Shown here in pieces: positions 22,612 to 34,440 of a stretch of 64,000 bases of DNA. The first letter of the stretch is position 1, and the number at the start of each line of letters is the position of its first letter. The stretch covers positions 8,521,593 to 8,585,592 of the forward strand of contig NC_056045.1 of assembly GCF_004379255.2 (NCBI RefSeq). Direction: 5' to 3'. Under the pieces are notes generated by a model. It searched no databases, was not told the DNA's origin, and saw only the letters and a list, made by a program, of their open reading frames with translations. The stretch comes from Salvia splendens. Taxonomy: Eukaryota > Streptophyta > Magnoliopsida > Lamiales > Lamiaceae. The translations under genes were made by a program, and so were the position numbers.

Positions 22612-24139
22612 CACTATACAATTTTCAAGCCAACACACATGTTTTTTTAAATATGAGTCTACTAAATTCTTTGCGAGCTTGACTATGTACTCTACCATAT
22701 TTGAACTACTTGTGTCGGGAAGGGGACCAATTTCCTTGGACATATTGGTCGGCTAACCTGGTCGATGACTTACAGTCATGGTGTCTATGTGGTATTTGTT
22801 GTCTTGCTGAGACCTATTTTCAATTCTTTACTTTTTGTCCTAGTTAAATAGATAGGTATCTCATCATCGAATAGTTATGGCATGAAGAAAATTGAAACTA
22901 ACTCCAGTTCTATTTGGAGAAAGTCGATAATGTATAGTTCCAAGAAAAGATTATTAATTTGTATTCACGCTTACGTGTTGGATAAATAAAACCAGTTTGA
23001 TTTGCTTTTAAATCCTCAAACAAAAGTCTCTGCACTCAAATCAGCTCAAATCAAATAATTCAATTACTTTGAGATTAATTCATCATAAGATTAATTAAAA
23101 AACTAAATCCAAATATTTACTTCAATTAAATTACTAATTTATCAAGAGATTAGTAATACTTTCTCAGTCCCATAAAAATATGGGTGGATGAGATGACACG
23201 AGAATTAAGACAAAATTGATAAAGTAAGAGAGATGAAGGGAATGGTATGGTAAAGTATGAGAGATAATGAAAATGGTAATTAAAGTAGAGTTAGTGGGTA
23301 GTGAGACCTATATTATTAAATTGATATAACTTTCCAAAAATAGAATGCACATATTTTTGTGGGACAGACGAAAATGGAAAGTGCACATATTTTTATGGGA
23401 CGAAGGGGGTATAAATTTTAGGGACTTAAAACACATGTTTGCCTGGATTTAATTTTGTAAATATTCAAACACCCAAGTCACCAAAGTAAGAATCTAATGC
23501 TGCACAAAACTAGCAACACAAGAACTAGAATTGCATATATTAACATTCAATCTATACAAACATTAAGTTCATAATTATAGCTTAGATATTTGAGTTATGG
23601 TTTTTCCTTTAATTATCCTAAGCCTTGAGGCAGATTAAGGCTTGATTAAATTCTGTTGGTATTTAATTTGCTGGATAATTAAATCTTTCATTTACTTTGG
23701 TATCTTCCTTTAGGAAACCATTGTTCTAGAATTTAATTATTATCCATGTCTACTATAAAATATATCTAAAATAAACAAGTTATTTAATTCTTAATAAGAC
23801 ATGAAAAACTAAATTCAAATTATTTCCATGTTCAAGATTAGGAAGAGAAATTTTTATTATTTAATGTAGTCTTACATATCTATACTTATTAGGATTCTAG
23901 ATATATAAATATTAGGAAATTATTAAATTATTCTTGTCCATATCATCTAGGAATCAAAATAATATTATTTATTTCCATAGATATGGATAATAATACAAAT
24001 ATTCCTAAAATCTAGAAAAATCTTCCCAAAATATTTTATTTCCATTAAATAATAATATTTTTAATGATATCTTTTAATTAAAAATTAAATAATCATTAAA
24101 ATAATCTTTCATCGTTATCTCATCGCACGAGGTTCGCAC
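22612..24139 (-). other. AT-rich sequence, probably retrotransposon leader
   Basis: No coding region is visible. Read on the minus strand it continues downstream of the primer-binding site and GC-rich leader at 24140-24874, so it is probably the untranslated leader of the same element. It is interrupted by a Stowaway-like MITE. No gag or pol similarity could be recognised, so the element is truncated or the coding part was lost. Confidence 0.5.
23159..23409. mobile_element. Stowaway-like MITE
   Basis: The left end CTTTCTCAGTCCCATAAAAA and the right end TTTTTATGGGACGAAGGGGG are inverted repeats flanked by TA at 23157-23158 and 23410-23411. It is 251 bp and non-coding. Confidence 0.88.
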
Positions 24140-24720
24140 GAACGATGAACGACGAAGATCCGACGAGTTCGTCGTCGGATCACGACGCGCACGGCGTCTC
24201 GGCCAGCAGCGCTCGTGTTGCGCGCCAGCGTCTCGGCCGTCTAGCTCGTCGGGTGTCGCGAGTACTCAGCCAGCAAGACGCGCGGTGGCGCGCCTGCTCT
24301 CGGCCACCTGGCTCGTCGGTTGGCGCCAGCATCTCGGCCAGGAGATCGCGCGGTGGCGCGACTCCTCTCGGCCAGCGGCGATTGCCCGTCTCGATCATCC
24401 GAGACTCGCCGCTCCCACTGCTCACGCACGTCTCGGCTAATAGCTTGGAGCTACGTCTCGGACCTTCCGCCTAGGGTTGGAGCTCTCGGCGTCTCGGTGT
24501 CTCGGCGGATTCACGGTGTCGACCTCGACGTGGGTTCCATCTAGGGCGTGCGGTCTCGGCTGGCGGCGCGCACAAGCCCACGCTTGTCTACGCGTCGCCC
24601 CGAGATCGTGAGCCCCGGGCTCTCACTCAATCGATGACCCTTTCTCGATCGCACGTGGTGTGATCCGTCTTGGCGCAAGCGCCGACGGATCGCACGTCTC
24701 GTGCGATCGAATAATTAAAG
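24140..24720 (-). other. GC-rich leader segment of an LTR retrotransposon
   Basis: A sharp GC island in AT-rich surroundings, with many copies of GTCTCGG(CCAG) on the plus strand. Open frames of 60-110 codons exist on both strands but are by-products of the repeats and show no known domain. The position, on the minus strand a few hundred bases after a primer-binding site, suggests a structured 5' leader. Confidence 0.5.
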
Positions 24721-24860
24721 TTGTTTGATTCGATAGTTCTTGAGTTCAACATGCATAAAATATAAACAAAAAGAAACAACAAGAACATGCTTCGTAATCA
24801 AATAACACATGCATACATGGATTTTGCGAAATTTTAATCCAAATAATCAGAGCCAAAGAC

Positions 24861-24874
24861 TGGCTCTGATACCA
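24861..24874 (-). promoter_or_regulatory. Primer-binding site (initiator tRNA-Met type)
   Basis: On the minus strand this reads TGGTATCAGAGCCA, the common plant retrotransposon primer-binding site. It begins two bases after the CA that ends the LTR at 24877. Confidence 0.85.
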
Positions 24875-24876
24875 AT

Positions 24877-27435
24877 TGAAGGGGTTTGCTGCGGAGGCGT
24901 GCGTTCTAACGGATCACATAAAAACTTATCTATTTAGCAGATTATTTAGATGAACTCTATTCGCGTAATTCTTACATGTATCATGCTCACAACTTGAATT
25001 TAAACATGCTTTTGCACAAATAATCCTTAAAACATGCTTGCTACGGAGTTAGCCAATTTACCTCGTTGATTCACTTAAGAACTGAAGATGGCTTGCATCT
25101 TTTCCACGTGAAGATCTTGAGTACTCGACCTCGGATCTTCTGACTGGTATCCCGGACTGTAATCTGATATTTGTGTGGGCAAATCTCACCAGAATACCAG
25201 GACTTAATTAAAGAAGGCAGAACCCTGCTCACGAAAGGAGAGCAAAAATCATTCATCTCCTTGGAATAGGGGGGACGAAAATTGTAAAATAAAACAAGTG
25301 TGTTTTCTGTCTCCTTTATTCTCCTATTTATATTAAGTCACATATTGGGCCCAGTCAGAGATCTAAGGAAAAATTTGGATATGGCCTCCCCCGATTAGCT
25401 TTTTACTAATTAAATCGAACACACAATTTAATATGAGCTTATATTGGAATATTACAATCAGTCACTAAAGAAGTAATATCGCACTGCCCATCCAAATCCG
25501 AAATTACAAGTATTCTGGGTTTCCATTTGATTGTCATTTATTTCCCGCGCTTAAGATAGAAACATCCATTAATTAATCAATGTCTGCTATGGACTTAATT
25601 AATTAACATATTATAAAATCCAAGAGTGGACTTAGCAAGAAACACTTATTTATTATTCATAGAGTAATCAAACTCCAACTAGCTAGGTTCCGAATAATAA
25701 AACCTTGTTTCGAGCTCCTCTTGTTGATGTTATCAAACGAGACTCACCTCGCGCACGATTCAATATAATAGCAATCCTAGCACCGCTAGATATTAATCGC
25801 CACGACCCAAGATACCAAGATCGTTGGGTTACGAAAAAACTGCACCTATTGGTAAGTCAAAGTAGTAGATAATCAATATCGTATGCTCAATGCTAACGTA
25901 CATTGATTAAGAAATTAATTATCAAGACCCCGTCTTTCAGTAGATAGCATAAAGACTCGTCTTGCCGTTTAGATCCAATTCAGTGCTATACCATACCAAC
26001 GTCATCTTATTTCAATAAGGCTTAGAAATAATCGGACTGACATTGCAACCTTTCACGATAGGTTGTCTAGGCCTATCTAGGTTGTGAAATTCTTATTTTT
26101 CTTTGTTCAGAACTGACCGTGTTACCTTAAAGTGGACGACGCCCACAACCGGTCTACTAAAACAAAGACTTAGACTTTGTTACGTTCGCTTATACATTTA
26201 AATATGCAATAAACATCCATTAAATGTAAAACATAACATAAATGTGCAGGTTGAACGTCAAGACGGAGGAGTAGTGATCGGAGTCGATGAGTATTTAAAT
26301 AACCAAGTGGATCTTCCAACACTTCGTGTCTTCATACACGAAGTCGTTTAGCAAGGACTTATTCCGTTGTATTTTGTTAAGTGAGAATTGTAAAATCTCA
26401 TAATCGAACTCCGATTTATTTTGATGAGATATTATTTCAGTTTCCAAGACTATGTAATCAAGTACTTGGCTTCTATTCTATGATGTTATCTGAATAGGCC
26501 TTTGGGCAAGTTTCTACCCCTTTCTTTCCCCACTTCCTTAATCTCCCTCATTAGTCGCGGTTTACCCGCCTTAGCTATCCTTAGCAAAGTGCGGTCGTGA
26601 CATGAGCAGTGGCGGGGTGAAGTGAGTGTTGTTGGTCCATCAAGAATAAACTCTCGGAGGTTCATGTCTTCATACATAGAACTGAGTTATTTTGCTTCCG
26701 CGGTACCTTTAGGAAGGCAACGTTTATTTCATCTAAGACTCTGATATATTCTACAGTATTTCTTTTAAGACTCTGATATTTTTGCATATGTACGAACAGC
26801 CACTCGAGTCTGCATGATCGAGTGTTTCTCTTGTTAAGTACTATTCCCTTTATTTTATCTTGAATATCTAATTGTCATTTCGCTTTTATCCTTCTTGTTT
26901 CCCCCACTTCTTTTCCCCTCTTCTTATATCCCCCCTAGTCACGGTACCTCGGGCTAGGTTATCCTTAATCAGCCACGGTCGTGACAATAGAAGAGTTTTA
27001 AATATGATTTTAATCATTAAAAAATTCTTGCCCCTTTCTTCCAAGAAGTGGACGAAATTTTATGTTTCACGGAACTGAAGTTCAATCTTCTGTCTAGTCA
27101 AGTCCTTTATATTTTGATAAGTTTTGCCCACCCAAAGGTCATTATCTGAGTTCGGGATACAAATTAGAAGGTTCGTGGTTGAGGATGAAGAACTTCACGT
27201 GGAGAAGGCGCAAGCAATCGACGATTCTTTGGATAATCAAATCGGTAATTCTAAACCGTAGGAAATTCATGAATTATTGTTTTAATTCCTTTTACATGAA
27301 TTATTTGCGTTCTTGTATGCAATTATGCATTTAACATATGATTAATTGATCTCATAGTCAGTCAAATAGATCTGTATCTCTGATTTATTTGTGAATGTAT
27401 GACTTCCGTTGTGCAAGGGGCATCAAACCCCAACA
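24877..27435 (-). mobile_element. LTR of a degenerate retrotransposon (minus orientation)
   Basis: On the minus strand it would start TGTTGGGGTTTGATGC at 27435 and end GCAGCAAACCCCTTCA at 24877; these ends are imperfect inverted repeats (13 of 16). A TATA box (TATAAATA) lies at 25325-25332, about 450 bp before the primer-binding site, as expected for U3-R-U5. Within it, a motif around GGTCGTGAC occurs twice (about 26500-26600 and 26890-26990), so part may be another inserted or duplicated element. No partner LTR is in the window. It looks like a solo or truncated element plus leader. Confidence 0.6.
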
Positions 27436-28807
27436 ATATATATTAGTGTGTGAAAATAGTTAATAAAAGCTAAAAATACACGCCAAAACGCTTCTCCGGA
27501 AAAGTCTCACGGGTCATCAGGTTCGCATGCCTTGCGAGCTCGGCAAGTCGCTGGGCTTACACAACTCTACTCAGCCTTCGTCAAAAGGCCATAATGTCTT
27601 CATCTGGATTCCGATTTAGGCTTACAAGGTAACCACGCCAAGCTCTTTCAAAGAAGAAGAAGAAGAAGAAGAAAATGGTGGTAAGATAAGAGAATTTAGG
27701 CGTCATCTTGATAGGAGATCACTATTTCAATCAGACCCCAGCTCTAGCTTGGCTGCTTCACTTAGCAGTGCGCACTCTCCGTAGAACGACTATATCTCTC
27801 TTATCCGGACTCTGATTGAGGCGTGTAAGGTACTCACGCGAAGTTCTTTAGAAGACGAAGAAAATGGTGTTCTTAGAAGAACATTTGACTCATTGTATGT
27901 ATTCACTTCTCCTTCTCTTGGTTTGGTGCTTCCCAGATTGACATCATTAAGTCGATTTCTCATCTTCATTCTCCCATCTGCCCCCGCTCCCGAACCCGCT
28001 TTCTATGCGTCACCTCCACCCCCCGAACAACTCGTTGTGGATGCTCTTAGGCCAACTCAATATGGCTGATAGGTCAACTATGACCCGCACGCAACTTCAA
28101 ACGCACGAGACCATGATATTGGGTCTCCAAAAACAATTGGGGTTAGTGCTTCCGGATGAGTAGTCTTCATCGGGTAATATTAGCCAATAATTATGTAATT
28201 TTTTATTTTTAGGAGTTTAATTATGTAATTTTTAATTTTTAGTATTTTAATTATGTAATTTTTAATTTTTAGGATTTTAATTATGTCTTTTTTATTTTAT
28301 TTGTAATTTGTAATATTTATTGTGGTTTTTTAATGAATTTTAATATTATGGAAATGTTTTTGTTTAATTGAATTTTAAATTGAATTGTGCTCGTGCTTGC
28401 GGAAGAGCACAACTATGGGTGTTGTGCTCTTGCCAGAGAGCAGACATGAATAGTGGCGTCGGGCCCACAATCGTGCTCGCTGGCAAGAGCACGGTTGTGG
28501 ATGCTCTTATGCTCAATAAGTGCTCGCTATTTTGTGTTTTTCGATAAAAGAGCTTTTTTTTCTACTGATATTATATATCCATTTCATACTTTTTTTTATC
28601 TCTTTACTTTATTCTCTTAATAAATAGCAATTTCTCAAATCCCATCTCGAAAAAATTTGATCATTTTAGAGGGGACGAAGAAGTACTTCAAACCCTTTTT
28701 TTCATATTCTTGTAAACAACAAATTATAAAAATAATTTTACCATGATTTATTATTTTTAACACATACAATTCCCATTTCATTTCTCGCCCCAGATCATAT
28801 ACTCAAT
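27436..28807. other. Non-coding sequence with Harbinger-like remnants
   Basis: A GAA microsatellite lies at about 27655-27673. The words GTTGTGGATGCTCTTA at 28035-28050 and again at 28494-28509 resemble a Harbinger/PIF terminus, but both are in the same orientation. Between them a 33-residue frame (28062-28163) resembles the tail of a Harbinger-associated protein, weakly. No intact gene. Confidence 0.5.
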
Positions 28808-29500
28808 TAGGGATGTCAATGTAGCCCGTAACCCGTTGGCTGGCCCGAATAGCCCGTCAAATTTATAGGGTTAAGGTTGAAAATTTGTAGCCCGATAAAA
28901 TCAAAACCCGATTAGCCCGCGCCCGATTAACCCGCAATCCATTAGGGCCAGACCCGAAAACCCGATGGGCTGGCCCGAAAACCCGATAAAATTTCTATTA
29001 TTCTATTTTTTACTCCTAATTCGACATTTCATTGATTAATTTTAACTAAAAAATAACTTTCAATTTTATATTAAATATACAAATTATATATTGAATCTTT
29101 ATTAATATAATAATTGATAAATAAATTAAAAACTTCAACACAAAAAAATTTTAATTTCTAAAACATGCATTAAAATTCTACGAAATATCTCAAATATTAG
29201 TATTTGATCATGTTTATGATTGAGTTTAAACATATATCTCAAATATATCATAATTAAATATTTTACCTTGTATGAATATTAGTAATTCTAATCATTATTT
29301 ATTGGATTTATCGCATGTTAATTTTATCGGTAGCAACTCGATTAACCCGCTGGGCTAGCCCGAAACCCGAGCTTTTAGGGTTAGGGCTGAGCTTTTATAA
29401 CCCAAAAGAAATCACAACCCGATTAGCCCGCACCCGATTGACCCGCAACCCGAGTAGGGTTGGCCCGAAACCCGACGGGCCGGCTCGATTGACATCCCTA
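28808..29500. mobile_element. Non-autonomous hAT-like element, 693 bp
   Basis: Both ends read TAGGGATGTCAAT when oriented outward, and an exact 8-bp duplication TACTCAAT flanks it (28800-28807 and 29501-29508). The subterminal regions are degenerate tandem 'cccgattagcccg' and 'ggcccgaaacccg' words. No coding capacity. Confidence 0.92.
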
Positions 29501-30100
29501 TACTCAATATTCAAATATTTGAACGACGCATGAACTCTCGAGACATTAATATTTATAAACTCCTTGAGACATCTTATAAATTTTTTAATCTAATAAACTC
29601 ATTAAATTAAATTTAGTCAAACAACTCCTTATCTAATAACTGAATTACACTCCCTTCATTCCATATGAATATGAACTCTTTCCTTTTTAGTCCGTCATAC
29701 AAGAGTATGCACATTTTTAGTTCATCCCTCTAGAGTACGCACTTTCTAATTTTGAAAAAACTTTTCATTATATAGAGGTGGGACGCATGCTCCCCTAACT
29801 ATACTTTAATTATTTTTTCTTTCATCTCTCTATTACTTTACCAATTGTGAATAAAACTGGCGTCCAACTAAAAGTGCATACACTTATAGGACGGAGAGAG
29901 TTTCATTTGCTGCAATATCCAAATTAGCCTCTTCAAATCAACTAGATATTACAAGCAAGAGAAACTTACTTGATACTAATATTCACAGGCTTCATTTTGT
30001 CAAAAGGAAAATGATAGGTGGAAGCCTTCCAAGAGAAAGTAAGCACAACTACATTAGCAGTGACAGAAAGGGGAAAGATTATAAGCTAGAAATACTACCT
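29501..30100. other. 3' flank of the FRIGIDA-like gene with a degraded MITE
   Basis: A Stowaway-like element lies at about 29651-29908 (CACTCCCTTCATTCCATATG at left, TATAGGACGGAGAGAG at right). On the minus strand a good splice-acceptor-like sequence GATATTGCAG sits at about 29911-29920, just before this MITE. No exon could be recognised after it. Confidence 0.6.
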
Positions 30101-32200
30101 TCACTCCAAGACAAGTGCTTCTTTATGCTGACCTACCATCAGGAAACTAGAAAGATCATCTTCATCAAAATAGGAGGCTAGATCAAATGCAGACAACAGG
30201 CACAAGAATCCTAAAACCTCCTGTGACTTTGCAATTTGAGGAGCAGCTTTCAATTGAGACTTCCATGAAGTAGCAAGTTCTATTGCTTCTTCCCTAACAT
30301 GAGGTTTGATGGTAGGAGACAATTTCAGAAGCTGCCCCAACAGAATTATACAGGTTCTCCTAACATTGTACTCCACGTCTTCTTCCCTTAAACGTGGAGG
30401 GTAAAACCCCGCCATCGCATCTAGAACCAACTTTGCCGGATCAGAAGATAGGTGAAGAACTTTGAAGATTTCATCGACCATTGATTCAAACTCATTTTCC
30501 CTGTCATTTAGAAACATCTGCAAGGTTTTACCATCCATTCTCACCATGAACTTCAAGTCTGCAGACTCATCTGGTTCGATCTCAATGGGGGCAATGAAGA
30601 CATCAGTTGGGTGGTGTTGTTTATATTCAAGGACATTGAAACTATACCTCATCTGTTTTTCCTTGATTTCAAGCTCCTCTAGTGTGTGGTAGAGACGTTG
30701 CTCTCTTTCATCAAGATCTCTAGCACGTTTCTCAACCAAATCTTTCTCAGTTCGTAACTCCCTTTTGATAGCACGATGTTCCTTGAAGCAATTACGCGTA
30801 AATTCTTTCAGAGAATTCTCTCTTGAATCTAGCTTCTCCAACCTAACTTTGTGTCTATCTTCAAGTTCCTTTTCCTTAGCGATCAGACGCCCTTCCTTTT
30901 CTGCAATTCTGCGTTCTTGCTCCTCGACTTCTCTTTTCTTGAAGTCAGCCTCATCCATTTTCTTCTCAACCCAATTTTGAAGTGAATCCAAATCAGTTTC
31001 CTTCAAAGAGACTTCTATAAATCTCTGATCAGCTGCTGCCTTCAATCCCTCCACAGAATCCTTTACCGAACATAACCTCTCAAGAAGCTGACGCCCCAAC
31101 TTCTCTCGTTCTATCAACTCTTCATTCATTAACTCGGCATCCCTAAAGACCTTTTCACTTCTTGAAGCCAGCTTCCTCATTTTCTCATCAGCTTCATAGA
31201 ATCTATTCTCAACACTTGTCTTTAGCCCCTCCACATTTTCTTTAGCCAACTGTAGCCTTTCCAAAAGCGAGTGCCCCAACTTCTCTCGTTCTATTAATTC
31301 TTGATTCATCAACTCGGCATCCTTGACAAGCTTTTCACTCATTGCATCCAGTAGCTGCTCTTTCGAAGCCAACTCTCTAGCTTTCTCCTCTTGGAATGAA
31401 ATGAATTCTGTTCTCATCCACTCCAACTCCTCCAACTTTTTCTCCACCGATTCCCTAACCAAATCAGCTTCTTTTATACTCAACGCCAATGATTCCCAAC
31501 CCGCATTGTCCCTACATTCAATCTCCCCAAACTTGTCATCCATCTTCAACCTCACCTGCTCAAGCTTATTTTCTGCCACCTCAATTCTCTCCATGAAACA
31601 ATGCTTAAACAGTTTTTGGTCCCTAGACTTTTCATCAGCCAATCTAGCCTGCTCCTCACCAATCTCTTTCCACTTCTCCTCCAAATTCTCTTTTTTCAAT
31701 GCAATTCCTCTCATGTTCTCCTCTATGAACAACTCTTTCTCCTTCAACGCATCGATCATCGCATCAAATCTCTCCTCCTCCTCCGCTAAAGTTTGTCTTT
31801 CAAACATCAAGCTCTGTTTATCAGCCTCAATCTTCGCTAACCTCTCTCCCGCCCGCCGCCTAACTACTCCCACTTCAGCCCTTTCCATATCAAGGAACCG
31901 AACACGCTTCACCACCGCAGCGTGACGATGTTCCAGCTCCTGTTCGTGAGAGGCCAGTTCCCTCATTTTCGCGTCTTCGAACATGAAGAACCTCCTCTCT
32001 CTCTCCTCCAATTCCCGCTCCCGTTTATCCAGCGCTGCTTCGCGAAAATCGGCGCCACGCATCCTCACCGACACCGAGTCCCAAGCCGCGTCCAATTTCC
32101 GCTTCCTCGACTCAATCTCTGAGCATTGTATTTGCAGAAAATCCACCATTCTCTCAGTTACAGCGGCGCGCTTGCTCAGACCTTCCAGAGTCTTCTCCAT
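30101..32200 (-). CDS. FRIGIDA-like coiled-coil protein, C-terminally short
   Basis: A single open exon of about 699 residues from ATG at 32200 (MEKTLEGL); an upstream in-frame ATG at 32230 would add ten residues. Residues 1 to about 540 are a long charged coiled coil (Glu/Lys/Arg-rich, many ELEERE-type heptads). It includes an internal duplication, LIEREKLGHSLLERL and LIEREKLGRQLLERL, about 85 residues apart. From about 555 it matches the FRIGIDA domain (ESADLKFMVRMDGK, then DPAKLVLDAMAGFYPP). The frame stops right after a QHKEALVLE stretch, where family members usually continue through the rest of the domain. The end is therefore truncated or lies in an unseen exon. FRIGIDA and its relatives act in flowering-time control through FLC-type chromatin in Arabidopsis; this FRL5-like branch is little characterised, so function is inferred by family only. 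It is one of two host genes here. Confidence 0.85.
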   Translation of the reverse strand: MEKTLEGLSKRAAVTERMVDFLQIQCSEIESRKRKLDAAWDSVSVRMRGADFREAALDKRERELEERERRFFMFEDAKMRELASHEQELEHRHAAVVKRVRFLDMERAEVGVVRRRAGERLAKIEADKQSLMFERQTLAEEEERFDAMIDALKEKELFIEENMRGIALKKENLEEKWKEIGEEQARLADEKSRDQKLFKHCFMERIEVAENKLEQVRLKMDDKFGEIECRDNAGWESLALSIKEADLVRESVEKKLEELEWMRTEFISFQEEKARELASKEQLLDAMSEKLVKDAELMNQELIEREKLGHSLLERLQLAKENVEGLKTSVENRFYEADEKMRKLASRSEKVFRDAELMNEELIEREKLGRQLLERLCSVKDSVEGLKAAADQRFIEVSLKETDLDSLQNWVEKKMDEADFKKREVEEQERRIAEKEGRLIAKEKELEDRHKVRLEKLDSRENSLKEFTRNCFKEHRAIKRELRTEKDLVEKRARDLDEREQRLYHTLEELEIKEKQMRYSFNVLEYKQHHPTDVFIAPIEIEPDESADLKFMVRMDGKTLQMFLNDRENEFESMVDEIFKVLHLSSDPAKLVLDAMAGFYPPRLREEDVEYNVRRTCIILLGQLLKLSPTIKPHVREEAIELATSWKSQLKAAPQIAKSQEVLGFLCLLSAFDLASYFDEDDLSSFLMVGQHKEALVLE

Positions 32201-32230
32201 CACCGACCGATTGAGACGGAAAAGGAGCAC

Positions 32231-32601
32231 AAATTAGAGGTCACGTTGTAGAACGTGCATCCGCCATTTACCCTAACACACGCGGGAAAGAGGTGGTGTG
32301 TGTGTGTGTGAATTGAAAATTACAGATCAAGGAAAAGGGGGAAAAATGACTGCGCAGTAAAATTGCTTCTGAAAATGAAATGCAGAAACTTACATTGACA
32401 AGACAAGTGGTTGATTTGTTTATCAGAGTATGAATTGCTGAACATCCCTCTTTTCAGTTCATCATCATTCAAATGGAAGGACACACACGCTACATCCCTG
32501 CTTTTTCTTTTCTCTTTTTCTTTTTCTTTAACTCGGAAATTCTAGTGAAATTATGATATGCCTAATTTCCAGTAACGGATTAATATACAACAAAGGCGTA
32601 A
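32231..32601. other. Upstream region of the FRIGIDA-like gene
   Basis: Non-coding, with a TG microsatellite at about 32293-32310. It probably holds the 5' UTR and promoter of the minus-strand gene; no convincing TATA box was identified. The TAA target site of the adjacent Harbinger element closes it at 32599-32601. Confidence 0.5.
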
Positions 32602-33510
32602 GAGTGTCCACAATGGGGGAGCCGCGGCCGGCGGCCTTCGCGCGGCCCCCCATTGCAGAGAGCCGAGAGCAGGGGCGCATGGCCGGGAGCCGAGGGTGAG
32701 CCGCGGCTGCGGCCTTCACGCGGCTGAGCCGTGGGAGCCGCGGCCCTCCACTGCAGCGAGCCACGTTTCGCGGCTGGGCCGCGGAATAATTTTTTTTTTT
32801 TTTTTTAAGTTTCGAAAATTATTTTATAAATATACACTCCTATTTCCATTTTTCCAACTCCATTTTACTTCCATTTTTCCAACTCTATTTTACTTCCATT
32901 TTCCTCCAATCTTTCCTTCCAATTTCAATACAACCTTGGAACTATGGATTCCGACGATGAACAATTCCAACAAGCGGTAGATCTTTCGAGCTCGGGTACT
33001 GCCATGGAGCCCCTGCAGATGGGTGTACCACGTAGTAATGAATACTTGATCCAGCGGTACACCGATATGCGGAGCCAAATATCGCATTCATCACTGCAGG
33101 CTGATATGGTTGAAGAGGTCTGGAACCGTAGAAGTAGCGCCGCAGAGTGATTTGGGTTTTGGGTTTCCCCCAGTGTTTTTAAACTAGATCACTTTCGTTG
33201 TATAATTTTCCTATCTTAATATAATACACCGATATTATTGTTACATTTTTTTTAGGTTGAGAATTTTTTTTGTTTATAATCCAAATTATTTTATTTTAAT
33301 TAAATTTATAAATATCATAAATTTAAAGACTAATAAAATTTATTAGACATAAATTAAAAAATATTATTACAAAAGCAAACAAATTAATTTTATTTTTTGG
33401 AGAGGGCCACATTTCGTGGCCCTATTGTTTTTATACATTTCGTGGCCTTTACCATTGTAAAGGCCACAAGAGAGCCACGAATGGTGGCCGGGCCACCATT
33501 GTGGACACTC
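32602..33510. mobile_element. Non-autonomous PIF/Harbinger element, 909 bp
   Basis: The termini GAGTGTCCACAATGG are perfect inverted repeats, flanked by the 3-bp duplication TAA (32599-32601 and 33511-33513), both typical of PIF/Harbinger. The left part is GC-rich, with GAGCCGCGGC words in both orientations. A small ORF lies inside (32944-33150). No transposase core. Confidence 0.93.
32944..33150 (+). pseudogene. Small ORF (68 aa) in the Harbinger element, transposase-related remnant
   Basis: It starts MDSDDEQFQQAVDL and contains LIQRYTDMRSQISHSSLQAD then VEEVWNRR. The second part resembles the C-terminal tail of plant Harbinger-type transposases and their relatives (R-D-xx-H-xx-L-x-DLVEHIW). 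A TATA-like and CT-rich stretch precedes it, and the ATG is in a fair context. It is probably a deletion derivative that kept the N- and C-terminal pieces of a longer frame; whether it is expressed is unknown. Confidence 0.5.
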
Positions 33511-34440
33511 TAAACTGACGGATGATAAGTTGATAACTGTATTATTTTTTTATAGAAAAAAAAAAGTTAATTAGTGTATCAAGTAGCGTTCAAACACCGT
33601 GAACGAGGTGTGTCCATTCTCTATTAATCATATTTCAATCACTTTTTCTTTATATTTCACTTTTACTTTACTAATTATATATTAAAACGTGTATCGTTTC
33701 GAATGTTATCTATTTTTTTAGGGATTGAACTAATTATACATTAAAATGTATATCGTTTCAAATGTTATTTATTTTTTTAGTGATAGAGGGAGTATTTCGC
33801 ATCCCTTCAATATTTTTTCTACAGCTCCAGAGGGGGACAAGATTTCTTGTGAAACGAGGAAAAAATTCATTTTGTGGAATTATGTTGCTGATTCTTGTCG
33901 ACTGAGATCAAGATCTACATATTTGTTTAACGTCTTCTTACAAAGGTGGAATTCCAAACTTTAGTTCTGTCGAATTCAGTAATAATATTGCATTTGACTG
34001 GTGTCCTGAATTCTTGCTTATGAAATAGGAAACTTTCATGAAAGAAGGCATAAATGAGCATAAAGAAAGATTGTTTTTTAGCTCAAAGTGTGTGTCAGAT
34101 TTCATCATACTCTATTAATACAGAGGCTAGTCTAATAAACCTTAGCTGCACCAATATGACAGCTCAAACAAAGAGACAAAACACTATAACAAACTTGTCT
34201 TCATCCGGGCACACTTGCACGTGTTGTTGACACGTTGCCCGGTCCTTCCAGCTCAACGTAGGGACCACCTTGTGTGACATGGAGCGCCGTGTAGGCATCT
34301 TGTCATCCAGGCATGCTCACTCACTGTCTTGATTATTTGTCCAGGATTTGCATCCATGTCAACATCCTTCGGTCGTGGCTTGTTGATAGTGATTTCCAGG
34401 GACAGATCTAGGAATTCTTAGCAAGAGGGGCAAAAATATA

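Noticed and set aside
24145..24474. 109-codon open frame in the GC island, with frames on the other strand
   Set aside because: Open frames on both strands arise from GC-rich repeats with few stop codons; no domain or codon signal.
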